Shown: positions 16,667-25,951, numbered from the stretch's first letter. The stretch is 64,000 nucleotides of DNA from Embleya sp040629175 (GCF_040629175.1 NZ_JBEXUX010000007.1:1-64000), one strand, 5' to 3'. The notes: a model not told the origin generated them from the sequence alone. Numbers and translations: made by a program.

Positions 16667-17156
16667 GAACGACCCCTTGGTATGTGGTGATTGAAGCCCG
16701 GAGCCGGTTGGGCTCCGCGGTGCTTGCTCGATCACTATGGCGAGGTCGCGGACCGGGAAGATATGGGAGTCGTCGTACCACGACGGCGCTGTCACAGGCC
16801 GGTGACATGGTCACCAAAGGGAACGACGAAGGCCGGCGCGCCCCCGTTCCACGCTGCGGCAACAGCACGTTTGCCCTGGTGACACCCCTCGCGGCCGTGG
16901 CCGGCGGACGGTGTTACAACAGTCCCTCGTGCGGATTCGGCCATGTCGGGGGACATGCATGGCGAACTCGGGTCCCCACGGGCGGGGTTGCATCGGGCCG
17001 AGGCCGAGTTCCCGGTGGTGTGCCGGGGAACCACCCGCCCGAGAGCGGTGGTTCGAGGGCTGCCCGGCCCACGCCGGTGACCCACGACCACGCGTAACAG
17101 CGCGGCCGGGTCGACATCCGACACGAAGACGACCGTCCCTTCGTTCCCACCTGGCG
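16667..17156. other. 490-bp intergenic region
   Basis: No supported gene is seen. The segment next to 16667 must hold the promoter of the DUF4232 lipoprotein gene. Frames present on both strands lack consistent third-position GC bias or recognisable domains. Confidence 0.5.
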
Positions 17157-17600
17157 TCAGGACGGGCGCGCGAGGTACGCCGTCTTGGAGTCGGGCGAGA
17201 AGCCGCACGCTCGGTAGAACGCGTGAGTGGCGGGCTCGCGCGAACCCGTCAGCAACATCGCCTTGTAGCAGCCCGCGTCCCACGCGGCTCGGAGCGTGCC
17301 GGCCACGACCTGCCTGCCCAGACCCGAGCCCCGCAGGGTCTCTTCGACGACGACGTTCTCGACGACCGCGTACGGCGACGCGGATCGGGTGAGGTTCGGG
17401 ATCACGTTCAGGTACGTCGTGGCGACGACGAGCCCATCGGCTTCGAGTACGTGGATGTGCAGGCCGGGCGAGTCCAGAATCTGCGCGAAGGCCGCCGCGT
17501 CGGACCCGTCCCGCAGAACCGGGTCCTCCGGGTGCAGTTGCCGGTAGAGACGCAGGACGGCTTCGAAGTCCCCGGACACGGCCTCGCGGAAGAGAATCAT
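17157..17600 (-). CDS. GNAT family N-acetyltransferase
   Basis: The 147-residue protein is a complete GNAT fold. The acetyl-CoA motif is VEETLRGSGLGRQVV (R/Q-x-x-G-x-G/A type). It is followed by AWDAGCYKAMLLTGSREPATHAFYRACGF, the usual C-terminal strand-helix. Substrate cannot be inferred. It starts at an ATG and is a single-gene unit flanked by weakly organised DNA. Confidence 0.85.
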   Translation of the reverse strand: MILFREAVSGDFEAVLRLYRQLHPEDPVLRDGSDAAAFAQILDSPGLHIHVLEADGLVVATTYLNVIPNLTRSASPYAVVENVVVEETLRGSGLGRQVVAGTLRAAWDAGCYKAMLLTGSREPATHAFYRACGFSPDSKTAYLARPS

Positions 17601-17674
17601 GGCCGCACGCTACGCGGCGACCGCCCGGCGGGAGACGATCAAGGACCCACCGGGCGCCTCACCGGACCCGGGCG

Positions 17675-17749
17675 GTGTTCGTGCTCGTGGTCGACGAGAC
17701 CGGTGACGCGGAACGGTTGTACAAGTTTCGTGGGTGGCATCTCGGCTCC
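17675..17749 (+). pseudogene. C-terminal fragment of another GNAT acetyltransferase
   Basis: A plus-strand frame reads VFVLVVDETGDAERLYKFRGW, which matches the terminal strand-helix-turn of GNAT enzymes (typically VDETGDAERLYxRLGW). No N-terminal acetyltransferase domain precedes it in any frame, and it runs into DNA antisense to the neighbouring HTH gene. It looks like a decayed gene end. Confidence 0.45.
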
Positions 17750-17768
17750 CGGGGCGCGGAGAGGGGGA

Positions 17769-18746
17769 TCAAAAGTGTGGGGTCGGTGCGCCGTAGCGTG
17801 GTTTGCAGGTGGTGCACGGGATGGGGCGGCCCTCCCGATCCTCGCCGCGCCAGCCGTGTTGGCAGCCGCAGGCGGGGGACGGGGGCTCGGGCTGCGGGTC
17901 GCCGCTCACGGATCGGCGGAACGTCTCGCGCATCACGGTGTGTATTTCGATCGCCTCGTCGAGGCGGTAGAGGAGCACGGCCAACGGTGAGCGGATTCCG
18001 GGGCCGGTGAGGGGTCCTCGGGTGCGGATGGTGTCGGCGAGGTCGTGGATCAGGATGTCTCGGTTGGTGCGTCGGGCGAGTTTGAGGGCGACGCGGTGCA
18101 GGCCGGGCATCAGGAATTCGTGCGACTCGGGCGGGAGTTGTTCGACCAGGACCTTCGCCGCTCGAAACGACGCGTTGTCCGGCGGGCTCGCGCGGGAGGG
18201 AGTGGGGGGAGACCCCGTTCCTTCCCTGATAGAGGTAACCACAGGGAGCGGCTCATCCGGATGAACCGTTGAGGCGCTGTGGTGAGCGGTCGAGCGCCTG
18301 CGGGTCGTGTTCGGCGAAGGGCTCAACGGCTCATCCCGGTGAGCGGTTGAGTCGACGCTCAACGGTTCATCCGGATGAGCCGTCGAGGGCAGCAGCAGGG
18401 CGTACTCGCTGAACGACGAGCTGCCGTCCCCGAGTCGATGGCCGCGGTGGACCTGGAGCAGGAGCCCACGCTGCCGCAACGTGTCGAGTGCGCGACGAAC
18501 GGTGGAGAGGTGGAAGCCACCGTCGGCGGCGAGTATGGCGTGCGTGACGCGGATACCGGTGCCGTCGGACTTCGCGTGGGATGCGAGCAACAGTGCGAAC
18601 AGCAGCAGCGTTCGCTCGATCCCCGGATCACCCCGCACGACCTCCTGCCACCTGGCGCGACGCGCATATGGGGGAATCGTGGCGGGATCGGTGGTCGGGG
18701 AAGAGAAGTTCAGGCATGCTTGGGCTTGAGGATGCGCCGGTACCAC
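17769..18746 (-). CDS. HTH-domain protein with HPDEPL peptide repeats and C-terminal zinc motif
   Basis: The protein has about 325 residues from a GTG at 18746 (AAAGG 8 nt upstream). Residues 25-110 form a winged-helix-like domain (LLASHAKSDGTGIRVTHAIL, STVRRALDTLRQRGLL) resembling plasmid or phage helix-turn-helix replication/regulatory proteins. A low-complexity linker has three units of STAHPDEPLS type. The C-terminus has CGCQHGW and CTTC, a probable zinc-binding pair. I do not recognise a named family. The setting, beside gene fragments and IS relics, suggests an integrated-element remnant. The DNA of the linker contains palindromes. Confidence 0.65.
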   Translation of the reverse strand: MVPAHPQAQACLNFSSPTTDPATIPPYARRARWQEVVRGDPGIERTLLLFALLLASHAKSDGTGIRVTHAILAADGGFHLSTVRRALDTLRQRGLLLQVHRGHRLGDGSSSFSEYALLLPSTAHPDEPLSVDSTAHRDEPLSPSPNTTRRRSTAHHSASTVHPDEPLPVVTSIREGTGSPPTPSRASPPDNASFRAAKVLVEQLPPESHEFLMPGLHRVALKLARRTNRDILIHDLADTIRTRGPLTGPGIRSPLAVLLYRLDEAIEIHTVMRETFRRSVSGDPQPEPPSPACGCQHGWRGEDREGRPIPCTTCKPRYGAPTPHF

Positions 18747-18871
18747 GGCGTTGCCTTTCTGTCGGTTCGCTGCCTTACAGCGAGTTGACCGGCGGCGATC
18801 ACCTTCTGAGGGGTGATCGCCGCTTTCCGTAGTCGAACCGTAACGGCCGTTTAATCGCCGATGCCCAACTT

Positions 18872-19354
18872 TCACCCGATCGAGCGACCAACCGTTTTTT
18901 GACGCCCCGTCACCGGTATCCCGGCGGATACGTCCCCCGAGCGGACGCGCTTCGACGAATCACCCTGGCAGCGCGCTGAGTTCGAGCCTCGACCCATCGC
19001 AAGGTCAGCGGGGCCGGGCGAGTCGAACGCCGCAGGCGCCCCGAAGGCGATCCGATCCGGAGCCTCGGCCACCGACACCCAGGCCCGGTACAACAGCGCG
19101 ACCCGAGGCGGCACTTCGCGGATGTCGTGCATCGCGCCGAGTGCGATGGCCGAGGCGGCGGCACCACTCGTGAGCGCACCGACGTCCCGGGTTCGCACAC
19201 AAGTGCTGCGGGCCGTCGCGCCGCCGGGGGCGAAGAACCGGGCCGCGGCGCCCCGTTCCGCCGTCTTGTACTGCCGGGCCGCCATCTCCGGCGTGATCGC
19301 GATGTTCTCGCCGAGGTTGACCGGGGCGGCCATCGCCCGACCGGACTTCGGCAC
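18872..19354 (-). CDS. Hypothetical protein, possibly a gene fragment
   Basis: A minus-strand frame of up to 160 residues includes NLGENIAITPEMAARQYKTA and VALLYRAWVSVAEAPDRIAFG, which look protein-like. The last 50 residues look random. No domain is recognised. The frame starts next to the left end of an IS5-like relic at 19385, so it may be a gene truncated or promoter-stripped by that insertion. It lies upstream of and in the same direction as the HTH gene. Confidence 0.35.
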   Translation of the reverse strand: MPKSGRAMAAPVNLGENIAITPEMAARQYKTAERGAAARFFAPGGATARSTCVRTRDVGALTSGAAASAIALGAMHDIREVPPRVALLYRAWVSVAEAPDRIAFGAPAAFDSPGPADLAMGRGSNSARCQGDSSKRVRSGDVSAGIPVTGRQKTVGRSIG

Positions 19355-19384
19355 GATCGCGCCGGCCCGCTACGGCGAGGATTG

Positions 19385-19623
19385 GGGCGCGTATCGAGTC
19401 GTGATCCATGTGCGGAATGTGCCTTCGTGGCACGGTCCGATCGACGGTCTTACGTGACGCGAGTGCAACCGACCGATCCGGATCGGGAGTTCATCGAGTC
19501 GTACCTGCCGATCGGCGATTACGGCCCGTATCCCGAGCGACTGCGGCAGCAGTTCGAGGGCGTGATCCGGCGGTGATCCGGGTCAAAGACCTCGTCAGGA
19601 CCACCCGATGATCACGACTCGAT
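19385..19623. mobile_element. Internally deleted IS5-like insertion sequence relic
   Basis: The left end carries GCGTATCGAGTCGTGATC (within 19385-19406). The right end carries the inverted GATCACGACTCGAT at 19610-19623. Between them is only the N-terminal 40 codons of an IS5-type transposase. A full element of this class would be about 0.8-1 kb, so most of the transposase is deleted. The 50-bp right-end segment recurs at 24126-24175. Confidence 0.75.
19454..19576 (+). pseudogene. IS5-family transposase, N-terminal remnant
   Basis: GTG at 19454 opens a 40-codon frame containing REFIESYLPIGDYGPYPERL, the conserved N-terminus of actinobacterial IS5-family (DUF4096/DDE) transposases. It ends at a TGA where intact proteins continue into WRFRTG. 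The catalytic DDE residues are missing. Confidence 0.8.
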
Positions 19624-19679
19624 GTGCCCCCCGGGCGCCGCGCCGAGGTGCCGGACGCCAAGGGTGGGCAGGAGTCGAG

Positions 19680-21950
19680 TCAACGGTCGACCAGCCGTGG
19701 CCGCAGGGCCGCACCCGTGGATTCCGCGGCGGTGTCGTCGGTGCCGACCGGGCCGCGCGGAAGCATCCGGTCCAGCCACCTCGGCAGCCACCAGTTGGCC
19801 CGGCCGAGGAGCGTCATGGTCGCCGGTACCAGCACCATGCGTACGACCGTGGCGTCGATGAAGATCGCGGTGGCCAGGCCGAGTCCGAACATTTTGATGG
19901 AGGGATCATCGGCGACGGCGAAGGACAGGAAGACCGCCACCATGATGAGGGCGGCCGAGGTGATGATCCGGGCGGTGCCCGCGACGCCCTCGACGATCGC
20001 CGTGCCGTTGTCGCCGGTGCGCAGGTACTCCTCGCGTACGCGGGAGAGGAGGAACACCTCGTAGTCCATCGACAGGCCGAACAGGATGGCGAAGAGGAAC
20101 ATCGGGATGAACGACACGATCGGAACCGTCGCTTCCAGCCCGATCAGTGCGCCTCCCCAGCCCCACTGGAAGACCGCGACCATGATGCCGTAGGCCGCGC
20201 CGATGCTCAGCAGGTTCAGCAGTACCGCCTTGAGCGGTACGAGTACCGAGCGGAAGACCAGCATCAGCAGCAGGAACGACATCGCCAGCACGGCGGCGAC
20301 GAGCACCGGCAGGCGTTGGCTGGTGCGTTGGCCCACATCGGACAGGCTCGCGGCGGCGCCGCCGACGTGGGCCCTGGCCGGGCCGTGCCCGATCGCCGCG
20401 GGCAGCACGTCGGTGCGCAGCCGGGCGATGGTGTCGGTCGTGGCCTTGTCCTGGGGGCTGGTGGTCGGGAACACCACGAGGGTCGCGATGCCGGTGGCCC
20501 GATCGACATGCGTCGGCGCGACGTATGCGATGCCCGGATCCGCCGCGACCGTTGCGACGAGTCGGTCCAGCACTCCCGGATCACCGGCGGGGTCCGCGGC
20601 GATGACGAGGGGACCGTTGGTGCCCGGGCCGAACCCTTCGGCGACGAGGTCGTACGCGCGGCGCTCGGTACGGCTGTCGGGCAGTGAGCCGTCGTCGGGC
20701 AGGCCGACGCGCAGGCCGAGTACGGGCAGCGTCGCGGTCAGCAGCAGCCCCGCCGCGCCGACCGCGTACGGCACCGGGTGCCGGCTGACGTGCCCGATCC
20801 AGCGCCGCCACCCGGCGGCGGGGGCGGCGCCCGCCGCCGGGTCCCGCCGCCGTGCGAGTCGGCCCGGCTTCCTGGTCTGCAGAGCCCGGCTGATCCGGCC
20901 GGCCCGGGCCAGGCGTGGGCCGGCGGCGCCGAGGAAGGCCGGCAGCAGCGTCACCGACGCGACCACCATGATCAGAACGACGATCGAGACGGCGAACCCG
21001 CCGACCGTCATGAACGGCACGTTCGCGACCGCCAGGCCGAGGATCGATACGACGACGGTGCCGCCGGCGAAGACCACGGGCCTCCCCGCCGTGGCCACCG
21101 CTCGCCCCGCCGCCTCGCGGGGATCGAGCCCGCGCGCAAGGTATTCCCGGTGCCTGGCGAGCACGAACAGCGCGTAGTCGATGCCCACTCCGAGCCCGAC
21201 CATGCTGCCCAGGACAGGGGCGAAGGTCGGGACGTCCGTCACCCCCGCCAGTAGCGTCATCGTGGCAACCCCGACGGTCAGCCCGAAGACCGCCATGCCG
21301 ATCGGCAGCGCGGCGGCGACGAGCGAACCGAACGCCAGGAACAGGATCGCGGCCGCGGCGAGGATGCCGATCAACTCGCTTGCGCCGCCGTCGGGGTCGG
21401 AGAAGGCGTAGAAGAGGTTCCCGCCCATCTCGATGCGCAGGGGCAACTCGGCGCGCAGCCGGTCGCCGAGACCGACGAGGGCGTCGAGGTCCTCGGCCGA
21501 CAGCCGGCTCTGGTCGGGGTACTGCACCCGGACGACCGCGATCCGCCCGTCGGCCGAGACAGGCCCGCCGCGCACGGCGGCGTCCCCGCCCGCGTCGAGC
21601 GCCCCCACCGGGTCGCTCGTACCGAGCACGTGCGGCAGCCGCTCCACCTCGCTCTGCAGCCGCGTGAGAGCGGTGCGCGCGCTGCCGTGGTCGAAGAACG
21701 TCGCACCGCTGTCGAGCGGGGTGACGACCACCTGGGCGGTCATCCCCTCCTGACCGGTGCCGGCCCGCTCGATCAGTTCCGCGGCCCGTTGGGAGTCCAG
21801 TCCCGGAGCGGTCATCGAGTCCGCGGTCCGCCCGCCGAAAGCGATCGCGGCGAGTACGGCAAGCGTGGCGGCGATCAGCCATGCCGCGATCACCCGCCAG
21901 GGATGGCGGGCGGCGCTTGCGCCCACGAACAAGAGGGCTTTCGAGAGCAT
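19680..21950 (-). CDS. MMPL/RND-family membrane transporter
   Basis: The 756-residue protein has two halves. Each has one leading membrane helix, a large extracellular loop and a group of about five helices, twelve spans in all. The sequence fits the MMPL family: GSMVGLGVGIDYALFVLARHR in the first half and FLFAILFGLSMDYEVFLLSR in the second carry the membrane Asp-Tyr proton-relay pairs. MMPL proteins export lipids, siderophores or drugs by proton motive force. The ATG at 21950 has GGAGGA upstream; an open extension further upstream is antisense to the kinase gene. It is divergent from a NarL-type two-component system that probably regulates it. Confidence 0.92.
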   Translation of the reverse strand: MLSKALLFVGASAARHPWRVIAAWLIAATLAVLAAIAFGGRTADSMTAPGLDSQRAAELIERAGTGQEGMTAQVVVTPLDSGATFFDHGSARTALTRLQSEVERLPHVLGTSDPVGALDAGGDAAVRGGPVSADGRIAVVRVQYPDQSRLSAEDLDALVGLGDRLRAELPLRIEMGGNLFYAFSDPDGGASELIGILAAAAILFLAFGSLVAAALPIGMAVFGLTVGVATMTLLAGVTDVPTFAPVLGSMVGLGVGIDYALFVLARHREYLARGLDPREAAGRAVATAGRPVVFAGGTVVVSILGLAVANVPFMTVGGFAVSIVVLIMVVASVTLLPAFLGAAGPRLARAGRISRALQTRKPGRLARRRDPAAGAAPAAGWRRWIGHVSRHPVPYAVGAAGLLLTATLPVLGLRVGLPDDGSLPDSRTERRAYDLVAEGFGPGTNGPLVIAADPAGDPGVLDRLVATVAADPGIAYVAPTHVDRATGIATLVVFPTTSPQDKATTDTIARLRTDVLPAAIGHGPARAHVGGAAASLSDVGQRTSQRLPVLVAAVLAMSFLLLMLVFRSVLVPLKAVLLNLLSIGAAYGIMVAVFQWGWGGALIGLEATVPIVSFIPMFLFAILFGLSMDYEVFLLSRVREEYLRTGDNGTAIVEGVAGTARIITSAALIMVAVFLSFAVADDPSIKMFGLGLATAIFIDATVVRMVLVPATMTLLGRANWWLPRWLDRMLPRGPVGTDDTAAESTGAALRPRLVDR

Positions 21951-22112
21951 CGGGTCCTCCAACCACCTCGCCGGCCGTCCTTGTACGGCCGCCGATGACG
22001 AGGCTCGTTGCCACGGCGCTCCGCGGCATCGGCCGGCGGGCCGCGGATCCCTCGGCCCCAGGGCGGGGTGACGTCCCGTCCTTTCGGCCGATGCGCGGCA
22101 CGGCGCGATCCC

Positions 22113-22118
22113 TAGGCT
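22113..22118 (+). promoter_or_regulatory. Putative -10 box for leaderless kinase transcript
   Basis: TAGGCT is 7 nt upstream of the GTG start at 22126 and no ribosome site is present, which fits a leaderless mRNA. Confidence 0.5.
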
Positions 22119-22125
22119 GGGAATC

Positions 22126-23298
22126 GTGCTGCGAGACGACGTGAGAACCCTGTGGACCGAACCCCGGCCGCCCGACGCGCCCGCCCGGGTCTGGCGGGAC
22201 TGGGCACTGCTCGCCGCGGGCCTGGGCGGTGTGCTGCTGGAGGCCACGCTGCGCGAGAACGTCGTGTGGCGGCCGGCGGCAGTGGTGCCGGCCGTCTGGC
22301 TGTGCGTGCTGCTCCTGTGGCGCCGGACCCGCCCGCTGACGACGGTCGTGCTCGCGTTCGGCTCGACGATCCTGCTCCAGGTGGCCTCGCTGGTCGCCGC
22401 ACTCCACGAGTTCGTCGGCCTGAACACCGGCGTGATCGTGCTCGTGCTGGTGTATGCGCTGCCCCGGTGGGGATCGGGACGGGAGATCGTGCTGGGCGGC
22501 GCGGTGATCCTCGCGACCTTCGCGACGTGTGCCGTCACGGACGAAACGCCGGCCGCCGAACAGATCGTGGGCTTCGTCTTCCTGTTCCTGCCCGGCTTGG
22601 CCGGGGCCGCCGTGCGGTTCCGGGCCACCGCTCGCGGGCGGCAGCTGGAGCAAGTACGTTCCCGCGAGCGCGAGCAGCTCGCTCGGGAACTCCACGACAC
22701 GGTGGCGCACCACGTTTCGGCCATCGTGATCCGCGCCCAGGCGGGCCGGGTGCTCGCGGGTACCGACCCGTCCGCCGCCGTCGAGGCGCTGGAGGGGATC
22801 GAGGAGGAAGGGGCGCGAACCCTGGAGGAAATGCGCGCCATGGTCACCGCGCTGCGCGACCGGGGAGCGGGCGCAGAGCCGGCGCCGCCTGCCGGCGTCG
22901 CGGATCTGGAGCGGCTGCTGCGTACCCCGGGTGGTCACCTCAGGGTCGACTTGGGGCTCGACGGCGAGATGGACTCACTGCCCCCGGCCGTGGGCGCGGC
23001 CGTCTACCGCATCGTGCAGGAGTCGGTGACCAACGCCAGGCGCCATGCGGTCAACGCGACCGAGGTCGTCGTCCGGGTCACCGCGGAGCGCCACCAGGTA
23101 CGCGTGAACGTGCGCGACAATGGCCAACGCACCGGCCGTGGCCACGACGGATTCGGCCTTGCGGGGCTGCGCGAGCGCGCGGCCCTGCTGGGCGGCCGGC
23201 TGCAAGCCGGCCCAGGCGCCGACGAGGGCTGGCATGTCGAAGCCGAGCTGCCACGAGGGAGGACCGAGAGCGGTGGCCATCCGCGTTCTCGTCGCTGA
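22126..23298 (+). CDS. NarL-family sensor histidine kinase
   Basis: The 390-residue kinase has four to five N-terminal membrane helices (about residues 25-160). A HisKA_3 dimerisation domain follows, with ARELHDTVAHHVSAIVIRAQAG and the phosphoacceptor His near residue 190. The HATPase_c domain has an N-box (VQESVTNARRHA) and a G-box (DGFGLAGLRERAALLGG). It has no extracellular sensor domain, so it probably senses within the membrane, like the streptomycete kinases next to ABC or MMPL exporters. The 3' end overlaps the regulator gene by 26 bp, so the two are co-translated. Confidence 0.93.
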   Translation: MLRDDVRTLWTEPRPPDAPARVWRDWALLAAGLGGVLLEATLRENVVWRPAAVVPAVWLCVLLLWRRTRPLTTVVLAFGSTILLQVASLVAALHEFVGLNTGVIVLVLVYALPRWGSGREIVLGGAVILATFATCAVTDETPAAEQIVGFVFLFLPGLAGAAVRFRATARGRQLEQVRSREREQLARELHDTVAHHVSAIVIRAQAGRVLAGTDPSAAVEALEGIEEEGARTLEEMRAMVTALRDRGAGAEPAPPAGVADLERLLRTPGGHLRVDLGLDGEMDSLPPAVGAAVYRIVQESVTNARRHAVNATEVVVRVTAERHQVRVNVRDNGQRTGRGHDGFGLAGLRERAALLGGRLQAGPGADEGWHVEAELPRGRTESGGHPRSRR

Positions 23299-23935
23299 CG
23301 ACCAGGCGATCATCCGCACCGGGCTGCGGATCATGCTCAACGCGCAGCCCGGAATCGAGGCGGTCGGCGAGGCCGCCGACGGACGGCAAGCGGTAAGTAT
23401 GGCCCGCGAACTGCGCCCCGACGTCTGTCTGTTCGATATCCGCATGCCCGTGCTCGACGGGCTCCAGGCCACCCGGCTGATCGCCGGCCCGGGCGTCGCC
23501 GACCCGCTGGCCGTGGTCGTCATCACCACGTTCGACCTCGACGAATACGTCTACGGCGCGCTGCGCGCCGGCGCCCGCGGGTTCCTCCTCAAGGACACGG
23601 GACCGGAGCTTCTCACGCAGGCTGTTCGGTCGGCGTCCGACGGTGAGGCGCTCATCGCGCCGAGCGTCACCGTCCGTCTGCTCCAGACTTTCGCGGACTT
23701 CCCCGCCGGCCGGCCCGCAGCCCAGCCCGTCTCTCCCGTCACCGCCCGCGAGGAGCAGGTGCTCCTCGCCGTCGCTCGCGGGCTCACCAACACCGAGATC
23801 GCCGATGCCCTGCACATCAGCCTCAGCACGGTGAAAACGCACCTGGCCGGCCTGATGGCCAAGCTCGGCGCCCGCAACCGGGTCGAGATCGCGATGTGGG
23901 CCTACGAAACGCGCCGCATCATCCCCGGAACCTGA
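23273..23935 (+). CDS. NarL/FixJ-family response regulator
   Basis: The 220-residue protein has a receiver domain with acidic residues D9/D10, phosphoacceptor D55 (LFDIRMPVLDG), T85/T86 and K107 (FLLKDTG). A LuxR-type HTH lies at about residues 155-215 (TAREEQVLLAVARGLTNTEIA). The GTG at 23273 has GAGGGAGGA 9 nt upstream and overlaps the kinase gene. Its likely target is the divergent MMPL gene, by analogy with similar pairs. Confidence 0.94.
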   Translation: MAIRVLVADDQAIIRTGLRIMLNAQPGIEAVGEAADGRQAVSMARELRPDVCLFDIRMPVLDGLQATRLIAGPGVADPLAVVVITTFDLDEYVYGALRAGARGFLLKDTGPELLTQAVRSASDGEALIAPSVTVRLLQTFADFPAGRPAAQPVSPVTAREEQVLLAVARGLTNTEIADALHISLSTVKTHLAGLMAKLGARNRVEIAMWAYETRRIIPGT

Positions 23936-24125
23936 GCCGGGTGCCGGGTCGTCTCCCATGAGTCCCCGCCCGGACATCAGTGCACCGGTCGGCTCGGGTC
24001 GCCACCACGTGCCTCACCCGCCCCAGAGCGTGACGTACCGGGAGGCCGGAACCGGGACGGTGGGACACCCGATACGACAAGACTCCGGACGGCTACCCCG
24101 CCGGTCTCCACGCTGCGCGCCTCGA

Positions 24126-24183
24126 TGATCCGGATCGAAGACCTCACCAGGACCACCCGATGATCACGACTCGATACGCGCCC
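24126..24183. mobile_element. Solo right end of the same IS5-like element
   Basis: Positions 24126-24175 match 19574-19623 at 46 of 50 bases in the same orientation. Positions 24162-24183 are an exact 22-nt inverse complement of the left end at 19385-19406. No transposase remains next to it. Confidence 0.75.
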
Positions 24184-24451
24184 TGGTACTTCTGCGGCGC
24201 CGCCGGTTGTTCCTGCAACGGCTGCTGCTTCCGGGCGATTTCGCGCGCCACCGGCAGCGCGTCGATCGACTCGGTGCTCGCGCCGCGCGCCGGCGCGCTG
24301 TCGACCTTGAATCCGTCGTCACCCACCCGGGGTCTCCGTCGTCTCCGGCTCGCCGTTCCACCGACTCGCCCGCAACCGCACCGGAGATCTCCCGCGCCGG
24401 CGGCAAGGCATCCCGTGCGGCTCCCGCGCCTTCGCGCTCCGGCTCGGTCAT
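24176..24451 (-). pseudogene. Frameshifted gene remnant abutting the IS end
   Basis: A minus-strand frame starts at ATG 24451 with MTEPEREGAGAARDALPPAR. A plausible continuation, DSAPARGASTESIDALPVAR then EIARKQQPLQEQPAAPQKYQ, is in a different frame. The change falls around 24320-24340. The reading then runs straight into the IS terminal repeat at 24175. This looks like a truncated and frameshifted gene of unknown family. Confidence 0.35.
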
Positions 24452-24614
24452 GTGTGCGCCCCCGCCCCTCGACCGAGCGTCACCCCGGCGCCCGTGTTCG
24501 CCCGCGCGTCACCGATCGGTTGCCCACAGCTACCCGTTCCCGGGCGAACCGCACCGCAGGCTGCTACTAGGCTGGCCGAGCAGACCAGCGTGCCCCTTGA
24601 TCAAGGAGAAACTC

Positions 24615-25895
24615 GTGCCGTCCATCGACGTCATCCACGCCCGGGAGATCCTGGACTCCCGAGGGAACCCCACGGTGGAGGTCGAGGTCGTCCTCGACGA
24701 CGGCAGCTCGGGCCGTGCCGCCGTGCCGTCCGGCGCTTCCACCGGCGCCTTCGAGGCCGTCGAGCTGCGGGACGGCGACCCGGCCCGCTACGGCGGCAAG
24801 GGTGTGCAGAAGGCCGTGGACGCGGTCAACGAGCGCATCTACGAGGAGATCGCCGGCACCGAGGCGGACGACCAGCGGCTGATCGACCAGGCGATGATCG
24901 ACCTGGACGGCACCGAGAACAAGGCCGAACTCGGCGCCAACGCGATCCTGGGCGTCTCGCTCGCCGTCGCGCACGCCGCCGCCGAATCGGTGAACCTGCC
25001 GCTGTTCCGCTACGTCGGCGGTCCGAACGCGCACGTGCTCCCGGTGCCGATGATGAACATCCTCAACGGTGGTGCGCACGCCGACACCAACGTCGACGTC
25101 CAGGAGTTCATGATCGCGCCGATCGGCGCGGAGACCTTCGCCGAGGCGGTGCGCTGGGGCACCGAGGTCTACCACTGCCTCAAGTCGGTACTCAAGGCCC
25201 GCGGCCTGGCCACCAGCATCGGCGACGAGGGCGGCTTCGCGCCGAACCTGGAGAACAACCGCGCCGCGCTGGACCTGATCGTCGAGGCGATCGAGATGGC
25301 CGGCTACACCCCGGGCAGCGACATCGCGCTCGCGATGGACGTGGCCGCGAGCGAGTTCTACACCGACGGCGCGTACGTGTTCGAGGGCGGCAAGAAGACC
25401 TCGGCCGAGATGTCGGCCTACTACGCCGAGTTGGTCGCGGCGTACCCGCTCGTGTCGATCGAGGACCCGCTGGACGAGAGCGACTGGGAGGGCTGGGTCG
25501 CGCTGACCGCGCAGCTCGGCGACAAGATCCAGCTCGTCGGCGACGACCTGTTCGTCACCAACCCGGAGCGGCTGGCGCGCGGCATCGAGGAGAAGGCGGG
25601 CAACGCCCTTCTGGTGAAGGTCAACCAGATCGGCACGCTGACCGAGACCCTGGACGCCGTGTCGCTCGCCCACCGCAACGGCTACCGGTGCATGATGAGT
25701 CACCGGTCCGGCGAGACCGAGGACACCACGATCGCGGACCTCGCGGTGGCCACGGACTGCGGCCAGATCAAGACGGGCGCCCCGGCGCGCTCGGACCGGG
25801 TGGCGAAGTACAACCAGCTGCTGCGCATCGAGGAGATCCTCGACGACGCGGCGGAGTACGCCGGCCGCGGCGCGTTCCCGCGCTTCGACGGCTGA
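24615..25895 (+). CDS. eno: Enolase
   Basis: The 426-residue enolase interconverts 2-phosphoglycerate and phosphoenolpyruvate. It is complete. Visible are the N-terminal IHAREILDSRGNPTVEVEV, the mobile loop PSGASTGAFEAVE, the metal ligands in SIEDPLDESDW and VGDDLFVTNP, the catalytic Lys in LLVKVNQIGTLTE, and the SHRSGETED signature. The GTG at 24615 has AAGGAG 6 nt upstream. A TAGGCT box near 24569 is a probable promoter element. The order eno-ftsB-DUF501-ppx is conserved in streptomycetes. Confidence 0.98.
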   Translation: MPSIDVIHAREILDSRGNPTVEVEVVLDDGSSGRAAVPSGASTGAFEAVELRDGDPARYGGKGVQKAVDAVNERIYEEIAGTEADDQRLIDQAMIDLDGTENKAELGANAILGVSLAVAHAAAESVNLPLFRYVGGPNAHVLPVPMMNILNGGAHADTNVDVQEFMIAPIGAETFAEAVRWGTEVYHCLKSVLKARGLATSIGDEGGFAPNLENNRAALDLIVEAIEMAGYTPGSDIALAMDVAASEFYTDGAYVFEGGKKTSAEMSAYYAELVAAYPLVSIEDPLDESDWEGWVALTAQLGDKIQLVGDDLFVTNPERLARGIEEKAGNALLVKVNQIGTLTETLDAVSLAHRNGYRCMMSHRSGETEDTTIADLAVATDCGQIKTGAPARSDRVAKYNQLLRIEEILDDAAEYAGRGAFPRFDG

Positions 25896-25951
25896 CACCC
25901 GGTCGAGCGGAACACCGCCGACGCCGCATCGAGTGAACGGCGGGAGGACGC

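Noticed and set aside
21951..22847. N-terminal extension of the MMPL protein
   Set aside because: The extra 299 codons are antisense to the histidine kinase gene and lack membrane character. The start at 21950 has a strong ribosome site and a fitting membrane helix.
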